From CALBLZ01 sp041917855 (GTDB lineage: Bacteria; Patescibacteriota; UBA1384; CAILIB01): DNA of 24,741 nt. The notes beneath the pieces are model-generated. The model did not search any database. It had not been told where the DNA came from and saw only the letters and a program-made list of their open reading frames with translations. The stretch is taken from positions 1 through 24,741 of the forward strand of contig JAYRWT010000005.1 of the NCBI GenBank assembly GCA_041917855.1, written 5' to 3'. This document shows, piece after piece, positions 8,133-14,768 of this stretch. Position 1 is the first letter of the stretch. The number at the start of each line of letters is the position of its first letter. The translations under genes and the position numbers were made by a program.

Positions 8133-8141
8133 ACTATAGCA
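8133..8141 (-). promoter_or_regulatory. Extended -10 promoter of ruvB
   Basis: The minus strand reads TGC-TATAGT (hexamer 8138..8133), followed by 6 nt and the ruvB ATG at 8126. A leaderless message is implied. Confidence 0.6.
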
Positions 8142-8179
8142 ACTCCACCAGCGGTGAGAAACAAAAACCTTTGCTTACG

Positions 8180-8284
8180 CGAAAGTTAGGATACAAAAAT
8201 TTGTATGAAAAAGTATGAATATAACATACGTTTGTAAAGAAAATGTTTGTGAGAGTTGACATTTTTCTCGCTGATTCATAAGCT
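8180..8284 (+). promoter_or_regulatory. Promoter of the surface-protein gene with AT-rich upstream region
   Basis: A consensus -35 TTGACA (8256-8261) is followed after 17 nt by TAAGCT (8279-8284), a weak -10. Upstream, 8190-8250 is rich in A-tracts and contains GTATG-like direct and inverted copies (GTATG at 8203 and 8213, CATAC at 8225). This could act as an UP element or an operator. Transcription would start near 8291. Confidence 0.5.
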
Positions 8285-8290
8285 GTATCT

Positions 8291-8402
8291 ACACGACGCA
8301 TGAACCTATGGGCATCTGCCAGAGCAGCCCATGGGGAGTCGACTGGCAAGGTCACGATACGTAAAGCGAGGGAATCCTTATCAGTTAGCTAACCATACGA
8401 CC
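8291..8402 (+). promoter_or_regulatory. Putative structured 5' leader of the surface-protein mRNA
   Basis: The leader can form a 9-bp hairpin, 8305-8313 with 8327-8335 (one T-G pair), whose 13-nt loop can close a further TGC/GCA pair. The hairpin is enclosed by a 4-bp stem, 8294-8297 with 8338-8341. Downstream, AAGG (8348-8351) can pair with CCTT (8376-8379), and a 10-bp palindrome GTTAGCTAAC (8384-8393) ends 9 nt before the ATG. The 5' stem begins about 3 nt from the predicted transcription start. No known riboswitch class was recognised. Confidence 0.4.
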
Positions 8403-10658
8403 ATGAGTACCATGCGTTCTACACGCAGACTACTTTCGTTTGGTATTGCGGGCGCACTTGTTTTTCAACTTTTTGGAGCGATTATCCCTCCAACAGTCGC
8501 ACACGCAGCCGGACCAAGCGTAGTCTTAAGTGAAATAAATTGGGGCGGTTCTACCGGACTTTCTACCGATCAGTGGTTTGAGATTGCCAATATGTCTGGT
8601 GCAACCATTGATTTCTCTACTTCAAGTTTTCGCCTAGAGAGTGATCAGTCAGCACCAGGCTGTACAGCTGGTCTGAACTGTACAACTGTTCTCACAATTG
8701 ATGGCAGCACCCTAGGTGCAACGAGCAAACTTGCCAGCGGTAAGTATCTAGTATTTGGCGCTAAGTCTGCTGCAACAACAGCTGTTAACCTTCCAACAGC
8801 ACCAGCTGATCCTACGGATACACGCTACGTTCAGGCAGCAACACTAGCTTTGCCTACTGTGGCAACACGCTACTACCTAGTAGATGTAACTACCAGCACA
8901 GCTGTGGACATGCTTGGTCGCCTAGACGGCACCGGTGCAATTCCATTCTTTGGCGTAGCTCCAACCTCAAGTACTCCAGCTAGCACTATGGCACGTAGCT
9001 ATGACTCTCTCGGTATGCCGCTGAGCGGAGATTTGGTAAGCAGCTGGCGCTCAAGCATGACCCGCGGTCTTAATTTTAAGAGCGGGCTCACCGAGTACGG
9101 GACACCAGGCACCAAGAATGTAGAGGTGGCTACTCCTACCGCGCTAACCATTGCGCCAAGCTTTAGCACTACCGTTGCCAGCCAGCCAAGTATCACCGGT
9201 ACTATTAGTGCTGAAGTTACTTCCGTGGTTATTGGTATTCGCCGCATGACACCAAGTGTGCTCGATCTACCAGCTGTCCCTGCAACGATTAGCGCGGGCA
9301 CCTTTAGCGCAATCATGAGTCTACCTGCAGGGCGATACACCTTTACCGTTAAAGCTTTCGATGTAGATGGTAACGCTGCGCCAGCTGCCAATATCCGCAG
9401 CAGCATGGCCGACGTAACAGGTAACTACGTTGTCTTTGCAGACGTAGTTGGTTCAATCGCTACACCTGTCCTAAACGCAGTGCCAAGCATTACCAATCAA
9501 CCTAGCGTTATGGTCTCAGGCACGGTACAAACTACCCCAGACCCTGTAACCAGCGTAGATATTATGCGCAACGGCGTGTTTATGCAGAGTGTGCCTGTAG
9601 TCGCCGGTTCGTTCTCGGCAAGTGTGTTCCTGTCACCAAACATGATGAACACCCTTTCAGTCGTTGGTATTGCGGATACGGCGGCAGTTAGTTTGCCGGC
9701 AATGGTTACCGTTACCCACGACAACATTGCGCCGCTAGCGGTTGATGTAACTAAGGTTTTGCTAAGCGCTAACAAGCCTGGTACCCAGGATACTTTGGCA
9801 GGCAACCCTGCTGCGGCTGAGGCTAACACCATGCTTTACGTCTATAGCGATGCAGCTATGACTAAGCTAGTACCTGGTACTCCAGTTACGGTGGCAGCCA
9901 ATGGCTCCTTCCCAGTTATCCAGCTTGGTGACAACTTGTACGGAAAAGTTTGGCTACGTCTCATGGACGCTGCAGGTAATGTTGGTCCAGCGGTTACTGT
10001 AGTAAATCCAATTGATTTTACTAGCACTGTTGCAGGTATTCAGGCAACTGCCACTGAAACCACTATGACACTCAGCTGGCCTGCTGTAGCTGGAGCCAGC
10101 AACTACCTGGTTAAGTACCGTACACAGGATGGTGCATATGGCACTGCAGTTTCCATCTGCAATGGTTTGCCTTGTGATCCTACGGTTACCCTGATTAATC
10201 TGCTACCAAAGACTATGTATGTGGTATCTGTTGCGCCGGTTGACGCCTTTGGTAATGTGGGAGGATACGCCGAGTTTACTGCTGCCACAGCAACCCCTGC
10301 ACCGGTAGTAGTGCCCGTTACTCAAACGATTCGTCGCTTGCCTGCCCCGGCGCCAAGTGCTACGCCGTCGGTAACTCCTAACCCAGAGCCATCGCCAGAA
10401 ACGGGTGAGGTAAAGAGTACAACAGATGAGACAACAAATTGGACACCTTGGGTAATTCTTGCAATCATCGCAGTTCTGGCTGTACTTGCGGCTCTCGGCT
10501 ACTTCTACTGGTTTGGTGGTGAGGCTGGAGCGGCCGCTTTGGCCAGCGCTACTGCGGCTCGTGATAAGGCAACCAAGGAATCTCCTGAAAAACGTTCAGC
10601 CGAATCAAGCGGTGGAGGCGGAGACCCGAGCAAGAAGAAAATAGATAAACGCTGGTAA
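8403..10658 (+). CDS. Cell-surface protein: lamin-tail domain, Ig-like and Fn3-like modules, C-terminal membrane anchor
   Basis: Large exported protein, probably displayed on the cell surface; the exact role is unknown. From the ATG at 8403 it has 751 residues: signal peptide (1-35, ending VAHA), a lamin-tail-like domain (about 38-175; VLSEINWGGS, DQWFEIANMSG, LASGKYLVFG), a series of Ig-like beta modules (about 230-535), an Fn3-like module (about 540-630; MTLSWPAVAGASNYLVKYR), a Pro/Ser/Thr-rich linker (about 631-682), one helix (683-704) and a 47-residue cytoplasmic tail rich in Ala, Lys and Gly. Two Cys pairs (CTAGLNC, CNGLPC) could form disulphides. The start was moved 24 codons downstream of the first ATG, because the signal peptide begins there and the upstream part overlaps the folded leader. 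It is monocistronic, with terminators at 10674 and 10711. Confidence 0.85.
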   Translation: MSTMRSTRRLLSFGIAGALVFQLFGAIIPPTVAHAAGPSVVLSEINWGGSTGLSTDQWFEIANMSGATIDFSTSSFRLESDQSAPGCTAGLNCTTVLTIDGSTLGATSKLASGKYLVFGAKSAATTAVNLPTAPADPTDTRYVQAATLALPTVATRYYLVDVTTSTAVDMLGRLDGTGAIPFFGVAPTSSTPASTMARSYDSLGMPLSGDLVSSWRSSMTRGLNFKSGLTEYGTPGTKNVEVATPTALTIAPSFSTTVASQPSITGTISAEVTSVVIGIRRMTPSVLDLPAVPATISAGTFSAIMSLPAGRYTFTVKAFDVDGNAAPAANIRSSMADVTGNYVVFADVVGSIATPVLNAVPSITNQPSVMVSGTVQTTPDPVTSVDIMRNGVFMQSVPVVAGSFSASVFLSPNMMNTLSVVGIADTAAVSLPAMVTVTHDNIAPLAVDVTKVLLSANKPGTQDTLAGNPAAAEANTMLYVYSDAAMTKLVPGTPVTVAANGSFPVIQLGDNLYGKVWLRLMDAAGNVGPAVTVVNPIDFTSTVAGIQATATETTMTLSWPAVAGASNYLVKYRTQDGAYGTAVSICNGLPCDPTVTLINLLPKTMYVVSVAPVDAFGNVGGYAEFTAATATPAPVVVPVTQTIRRLPAPAPSATPSVTPNPEPSPETGEVKSTTDETTNWTPWVILAIIAVLAVLAALGYFYWFGGEAGAAALASATAARDKATKESPEKRSAESSGGGGDPSKKKIDKRW

Positions 10659-10673
10659 GATCTACACCAGAAC

Positions 10674-10697
10674 AAGCCCCGGCACAGGCCGGGGCTT
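10674..10697 (+). terminator. Hairpin after the surface-protein gene
   Basis: A perfect 10-bp GC-rich stem (AAGCCCCGGC with GCCGGGGCTT) has a 4-nt loop, 15 nt after the stop codon. No good T-run follows, so it may mainly protect the 3' end, with true termination at the next hairpin. Confidence 0.65.
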
Positions 10698-10710
10698 CGG
10701 TATACATTAT

Positions 10711-10739
10711 AAAAATTCCCCATGTATTGGGGAATTTTT
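10711..10739. terminator. Bidirectional intrinsic terminator between the surface-protein gene and tRNA-Thr
   Basis: An 11-bp stem AAAAATTCCCC/GGGGAATTTTT with a 7-nt loop gives a T-run on both strands. It serves the plus-strand surface-protein gene and the minus-strand tRNA-Thr, whose CCA end lies 3 nt away. Confidence 0.85.
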
Positions 10740-10741
10740 AA

Positions 10742-10817
10742 TGGAGCCACTGGGCGGATTTGAACCGCCGACCTCTACTTTACGAAAGTATTGCTCTACC
10801 AGCTGAGCTACAGTGGC
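10742..10817 (-). tRNA. tRNA-Thr (CGT), CCA encoded
   Basis: Cloverleaf of 76 nt including CCA on the minus strand: acceptor GCCACTG/CAGTGGC, D stem GCTC/GAGC, anticodon loop TTCGTAA (anticodon CGT, reads ACG), T arm GGCGG-TTCAAAT-CCGCC, discriminator T73. The anticodon stem has an A27-G43 mismatch at its outer pair. Its upstream flank is the hairpin array at 10825-10965. Confidence 0.93.
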
Positions 10818-10824
10818 GAAATGA

Positions 10825-10965
10825 GTGAGCAAAGAAAAGTTTACTTTTCTTTGTGAGCGAAAGAGACATCTGTGTCGCGAAGCGACACTATGGCGTAGAG
10901 AGCGAACGCGGGAAAGCTTGCTTTCCCATGTGAGCGAACGAGCCACTAACTTTGTGGAACAAAGT
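10825..10965. repeat. Array of four short-loop hairpins interleaved with GTGAGCGAA-type repeats
   Basis: Four perfect hairpins with 2-3 nt loops: 10831-10852 (10-bp stem, loop TT), 10872-10888 (7 bp, loop GAA), 10910-10927 (8 bp, loop TT) and 10949-10965 (7 bp, loop GGA). Before each stands a copy of GTGAGCGAACG: GTGAGCAAAG at 10825, GTGAGCGAAAG at 10853, GAGAGCGAACG at 10898, GTGAGCGAACG at 10930. The stem sequences differ completely while the linker is conserved. It lies directly 5' of tRNA-Thr and 3' of the spermidine-synthase-like gene. No known element is recognised. Confidence 0.75.
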
Positions 10966-10980
10966 ACCGTGACAATCTGT

Positions 10981-10986
10981 ATTCTA
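10981..10986 (-). promoter_or_regulatory. Possible -10 upstream of the hairpin array and tRNA-Thr
   Basis: The minus strand reads TAGAAT at 10986..10981, about 16 nt before the first hairpin in that direction. If used, the tRNA-Thr precursor would carry a 5' leader of about 155 nt containing the array. No convincing -35 is seen. The rest of 10966-11031 shows nothing else recognisable. Confidence 0.25.
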
Positions 10987-11031
10987 CACTCTACTTAATC
11001 TGTAAAGACCAGTTTTGATCGTAGCAAAAGC

Positions 11032-12525
11032 TTAGAGCAGGGGCAACACGTATTGCTCAACTGGTGCTTTGTTATCAGTCAGTACCGGCATATCTGTAAG
11101 CGGTCCAGTATACTCAGAAAGTAGGAGCATTTGCTCGGCTGGAGTTGCTTGTCGATGTTCGGTAAACTCCTGCTTTTTAGCGACAACCATAATATTCTGG
11201 AGTGCTCCAGGCTGTCTGCCTTGATCGGTCATGTAAATCCTTACAAATGGGAAAACCTGCCGGTAGGTGGCAATGAGTGCGGCAGGGAACTGTGATCCCT
11301 TACCAGTTAGTGCGCCAATAACGTTGGTAATCACCACACCGTCGTCACTGAGACTATCCGCAACCTTCTGTGTACATTCAAGAGTGGTTAGCTGAAAAGG
11401 GATCGAGTAGCGATCGCCAAATGCATCGGTGTAGATCACATCGTATTTTTCTTTGTTGCGGTTGAGGAAGGTTCTTCCATCTTCACTCACAAAGCGCTGG
11501 CGTGGAGAGTCGGGCAGTCGGAAAAAGCGCTTTGCAATACCTTGAAGTGCCGGGTCTATTTCTACAATAGTTACCTCACCGGTTGCATTACGTTTTAAAA
11601 AGCTTGTGCTCACCGTGTAGCCAGCTCCGCCAATCAGTAGTGCTTTCTGCACGTCCTTTGTATAGTAATCGTCCAACTTGTAGTACTGGGCGTAGGTAAA
11701 GGTAGTCTCGCCTGTTACCGGATCCATTCCGGAACTATACTGTTGGTTAAGGCGCATGAGCACTGTTTTACGCCCATTGAACACTCCATTTTCTTCTACG
11801 AGCACACGACTGTACTGCGTATCGTAGTCGTGAATTTTTGCCTGAGCGTATACCTGGTTAATTTGGGCAAGTACCGGCACTGTGGTAATGAGCACTAAAC
11901 ACGCCAAGATTTTTGTAGAATAGTACCTGAACCCTCCAACCAAAAGTGAAAGCGAAAAAAGAAATACGCCAATTATGATGAGTACAGCGTTGGTGCCAAA
12001 GCTTGGTAGCAGCCAAAAGCCAGCAGCAAAGGTGCCTACAATGCTGCCAATACTACCGATAGCGCTGAACAGACCAACAACACGACCACTCGATGAAATG
12101 TCGGTTAGTCTCAGACGGGTAGCGTAGGGGCTGGCTAAGCCCAAAATGGTGCTGATTGGCGCAAGTAGAATAAGAGAGGCAATAAGGCCTTGTACCTGGG
12201 TTGATCCGGTTGCCGTATGGACAATCAGGCTAAGTAAAACGTCTTTAAATATGGCCAGCACACCGGTAAGTAGTGCTGCAGAGGCCAAGATTAGGGAAAG
12301 AATGCCAATATCTTGTTTTGTATCTGCTAGTCTGCCTCCCAGCCAGTTACCTAGGCTGAGGCTAGCCAGTACAATGCCGATAATACTCGTCCATATTAAA
12401 CTTGAGGTTCCCACATACGGAGCAAGCATACGCGCGGCAGTAATTTCAAAAATCATTACCGAGGCACCAGTGCTAAACGTAACTAGTGGTACTAAATACT
12501 GTGTGTAAGAAGGAGGTTTAGACAT
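11032..12525 (-). CDS. Membrane protein fused to a spermidine-synthase-like (SAM-binding fold) domain
   Basis: The 497 residues have a hydrophobic N-terminal half with about 7 helices (about 10-230, resembling MFS-like spermidine-synthase fusions) and a C-terminal Rossmann methyltransferase-like domain (about 235-480). Seen: nucleotide-binding loop LLIGGAGYTVSTSF, acidic loop VEIDP, EDGRTFL and YDVIYTDAFGD. Spermidine synthases have a DSSDPxGP-type motif at the last position; here it is DAFGDRYSIP, so polyamine synthesis is doubtful and the substrate is unknown. The open frame extends upstream into tRNA-Gly; the ATG at 12525 is chosen because it follows TGT-CATACT by 6 nt and precedes the first helix. 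Confidence 0.82.
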   Translation of the reverse strand: MSKPPSYTQYLVPLVTFSTGASVMIFEITAARMLAPYVGTSSLIWTSIIGIVLASLSLGNWLGGRLADTKQDIGILSLILASAALLTGVLAIFKDVLLSLIVHTATGSTQVQGLIASLILLAPISTILGLASPYATRLRLTDISSSGRVVGLFSAIGSIGSIVGTFAAGFWLLPSFGTNAVLIIIGVFLFSLSLLVGGFRYYSTKILACLVLITTVPVLAQINQVYAQAKIHDYDTQYSRVLVEENGVFNGRKTVLMRLNQQYSSGMDPVTGETTFTYAQYYKLDDYYTKDVQKALLIGGAGYTVSTSFLKRNATGEVTIVEIDPALQGIAKRFFRLPDSPRQRFVSEDGRTFLNRNKEKYDVIYTDAFGDRYSIPFQLTTLECTQKVADSLSDDGVVITNVIGALTGKGSQFPAALIATYRQVFPFVRIYMTDQGRQPGALQNIMVVAKKQEFTEHRQATPAEQMLLLSEYTGPLTDMPVLTDNKAPVEQYVLPLL

Positions 12526-12531
12526 ACCACC

Positions 12532-12540
12532 AGTATGACA
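12532..12540 (-). promoter_or_regulatory. Extended -10 promoter of the spermidine-synthase-like gene
   Basis: The minus strand reads TGT-CATACT (hexamer 12537..12532, 4 of 6 consensus bases), then 6 nt, then the ATG at 12525. The spacing matches the other leaderless starts. It lies 28 nt downstream of the CCA end of tRNA-Gly. Confidence 0.4.
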
Positions 12541-12567
12541 TGTGTGGTGCGATGTATTTGTGAGTCT

Positions 12568-12641
12568 TGGTGCGGGTAGCGGGAATCGGACCCGCATCTC
12601 ATCCTTGGGAAGGACGCATTCTACCACTAAACTATACCCGC
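12568..12641 (-). tRNA. tRNA-Gly (CCC), CCA encoded
   Basis: Cloverleaf of 74 nt including CCA on the minus strand: acceptor GCGGGTA/TACCCGC, D stem GTTT/GAAT, anticodon stem CGTCC/GGATG with loop TTCCCAA (anticodon CCC, reads GGG), T arm GCGGG-TCCGATT-CCCGC, discriminator A. The T-loop has C at position 55, where T (pseudouridine) is usual. Confidence 0.93.
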
Positions 12642-12663
12642 CTGTTCTGAAAGCCTAAAGGCA

Positions 12664-13011
12664 TTACCGCTTACTCTGTTCGAAAGAGTACCACCTTGGT
12701 GCAACAATGTAGAGTCCTTGAGTATCTTGTTCAATCACATGTCCCTCTGATCGTAGCAGATCTGCCTGCTCACTGGGAGAAACACCATGGTTTCTAATTG
12801 TTACTCTACCCTCCTTGTTCACTATCCGCTGCCAAGGTATGTCGCCGGCGGCTCGTACCTTAGCACTACCTAGTGAGCCCAAGGCCCAACCCACCAGGCG
12901 AGCGCCTCGAGGCAAGCCTACTTCTCGGGCAATCTGACTATAGCTTGCTACATAGCCGAATGGAACGTGACGAATAGCAGCAAAAATTCGCTGATAGATG
13001 GAGTCTTCCAT
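12664..13011 (-). CDS. Alkyltransferase-like protein (ATL), MGMT family without the catalytic Cys
   Basis: DNA-damage recognition protein. Family members bind O6-alkylguanine in DNA without removing the alkyl group and pass the lesion to nucleotide excision repair. The 115 residues cover the MGMT C-terminal DNA-binding domain: YQRIFAAIRHVPFGYVASYSQIA, then PRGARLVGWAL with the Arg expected to hold out the flipped base (R38), then IPWQRIV, where Trp (W60) replaces the nucleophilic Cys of the PCHRV motif. Trp at this site defines ATL proteins. The ATG at 13011 is chosen: it lies 1 nt after the stop of the glycosyltransferase gene, while a longer start at 13035 would overlap that gene. Why a repair gene ends a glycosyltransferase operon is unclear. 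Confidence 0.9.
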   Translation of the reverse strand: MEDSIYQRIFAAIRHVPFGYVASYSQIAREVGLPRGARLVGWALGSLGSAKVRAAGDIPWQRIVNKEGRVTIRNHGVSPSEQADLLRSEGHVIEQDTQGLYIVAPRWYSFEQSKR

Positions 13012-13012
13012 G

Positions 13013-14761
13013 TTACAGGCGGTAGAAGTAGGCAATGTTCGGAATAATACGAGTTGGAGTGAGCCCGCGTAATGGTTCGTAGAGCGGGTCGGCTTTCGCT
13101 TCAGCTAAACCACGCTGAGTTGCCATCACGACTACCAGGCCTTTTTTGGGTAGCTCGGTAAAGGATTGTGTTTTTGGAGGTATGCGGTTAAAGAAACGCT
13201 CCTGTTTGTCCAAGAAATAGTTGATATGTGCCACCTCGTTGCAATTAATATAGACAACGGTATCTCCGTGACTGCGCGCCTCTTCGTACATAGCATCGGC
13301 TATATCTTTCATGCCACCGTTCCAGTCAAGGTTACTATCATGGAAGTAGCGATAGCCGTTAGAGGCTGGAGTAATTAATTCGTTACTGAAACCAATGAGA
13401 TTTGAGCGCTGTGCAAGCACTGGGTAGGTGTAGGCAAGTACGAGTAAGAACGGAATAGTTACCCGTAAAAAACCAAATGCTTGTACTCCTCTTACTATCC
13501 TTGCCATGGTTACTCCAAGCACAATGCAGAATATCCAGAGTAGCGGTGCAATATGTCTAATGCCTAAGTTGAGCTTACTCGTGAGTGAGGAATAGGTAAG
13601 AATTACAGTAATAATCAAAAAGAGAATAGTAATTGGCTGCAGCTTTGGTCGCTTGAATAGCTTGGGAACACCACGGACTATGGCAAAAAAGCCGAGTAGT
13701 AGGGCTACTAGCTGCGTTTTAAGGAGGAAGAGTACGGGGAAAAAATACCAAACACCGCTCGGGAGCTCCTGTCCTAACAGGTAGGTTGGCCGACCTATTA
13801 CGGTTGAGCCAAGTACTAAAATCATTCCCTTTACATAGTCCGCGGGTAAAATCCAGCGGATGATATTCATAAACTTGTCAGGATCGAGTATGCCGCGATC
13901 CGCGAGTTGCGCGTAAATTTGCAGGGTTTGAGGGGGTAGAGTTGAGGGATTTGGTCTAATCGGCGAGCTGAAGCCGTAGACAAACCAAATGATTACCCAA
14001 ATAATCACAGCACCTGCTCCAACGTGACCAAGAACAGTCTTCCAGTTGAGCTTGCTGCGTTTAGCTACATACAGCAGCCATATGAGCGCAATCGGCAGAA
14101 GAGCAATGGCTGAGTGTTTGGTAACCAGGGCGGCGCCAAGACTTACGGCAACAAAGCTGGCATTAGCTAGGTTCGGCTTATCGTAGTAGCGTAGTAAGGT
14201 ATAGGTTGCAAACAAGTAGCAGAGGGTAAGTGGGATATCTGTGTTAGTAAGCACGCCGTGGCCAATGATGGTAGGGCAGAACGCAATAAAGAAAGCTGTC
14301 CATAAGCCTGCAGGTTCGCCCCAAATCTTTCGAATCAGGAGAAAGCTACCAAATACCAGGGTGAGTAGCACGGCGAGTGCCGGGAGACGCGCCATAAATA
14401 GCATGAGCTGCGCATTATTGCCAGACTCGTACACCCACTCATCTGCCCAGCGCCTGGCCTCTACCCAAGAATCGTACATAGTTGGGCTTGAAGCATCCCA
14501 GAGCTTTTGATCATCCTTGGGCAAGGCTGGGTTTAGGGCGAGCACCGGCAGCGCAGTGAGGTAGCGAAAACCGAAAGGGTGCTCTGGATCGAAACGAAAA
14601 TCGTGACGTTCTATGGCCAGGTAGGCGGATGCGACATGAATACCTTCATCCATGGTCATACTGGTGCGCCAGGCTGACCATAAACCAAAACCCAGCGTCC
14701 AGGCCAGAATTAACGCTAGGACTACCGTACCTTTTCTGGTTGCGATCGGCTGTTTGTGCAT
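13013..14761 (-). CDS. Multi-helix GT-C glycosyltransferase (GT39/PMT-like)
   Basis: Probably transfers a sugar from a polyprenyl-phosphate donor to a protein or lipid outside the membrane. The 582 residues start with a basic segment and one helix, then an extracytoplasmic loop with the acidic motif TMDEGIHVASAYL, matching the DE-containing first loop of GT-C/PMT enzymes, followed by about 10 further helices and a soluble C-terminal domain (about 465-582). The gene starts 7 nt after the GT2 gene, and the ATL gene starts 1 nt after its end. No Shine-Dalgarno is evident. The acceptor cannot be told; the exported surface protein in this window is one speculative candidate. Confidence 0.8.
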   Translation of the reverse strand: MHKQPIATRKGTVVLALILAWTLGFGLWSAWRTSMTMDEGIHVASAYLAIERHDFRFDPEHPFGFRYLTALPVLALNPALPKDDQKLWDASSPTMYDSWVEARRWADEWVYESGNNAQLMLFMARLPALAVLLTLVFGSFLLIRKIWGEPAGLWTAFFIAFCPTIIGHGVLTNTDIPLTLCYLFATYTLLRYYDKPNLANASFVAVSLGAALVTKHSAIALLPIALIWLLYVAKRSKLNWKTVLGHVGAGAVIIWVIIWFVYGFSSPIRPNPSTLPPQTLQIYAQLADRGILDPDKFMNIIRWILPADYVKGMILVLGSTVIGRPTYLLGQELPSGVWYFFPVLFLLKTQLVALLLGFFAIVRGVPKLFKRPKLQPITILFLIITVILTYSSLTSKLNLGIRHIAPLLWIFCIVLGVTMARIVRGVQAFGFLRVTIPFLLVLAYTYPVLAQRSNLIGFSNELITPASNGYRYFHDSNLDWNGGMKDIADAMYEEARSHGDTVVYINCNEVAHINYFLDKQERFFNRIPPKTQSFTELPKKGLVVVMATQRGLAEAKADPLYEPLRGLTPTRIIPNIAYFYRL

Positions 14762-14768
14762 ACTGAAC

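Noticed and set aside
8134..8355. 73-codon minus-strand frame in the ruvB/surface-protein gap
   Set aside because: Low-complexity AT-rich region, no domain or start signal; it covers the promoter and folded leader of the plus-strand gene.
8291..8402. c-di-GMP-I (GEMM) riboswitch, suggested by a GCAA...TAAAGC string
   Set aside because: The conserved GGGCAAACC and GGGACGCAAAGCC blocks with their intervening hairpin are not present.
10707..10946. 79-codon minus-strand frame over tRNA-Thr and the hairpin array
   Set aside because: Its translation (VAQLVEQ, GGSNPPSG) is the usual false peptide produced by reading through a tRNA; the rest is hairpin repeats.
10825..10965. CRISPR array
   Set aside because: The conserved units are only about 11 bp, the intervening parts are palindromes of unequal length, and no cas gene is present.
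12526..12627. N-terminal extension of the spermidine-synthase-like frame
   Set aside because: It overlaps tRNA-Gly; the ATG at 12525 has the promoter spacing seen elsewhere and begins right before the first helix.
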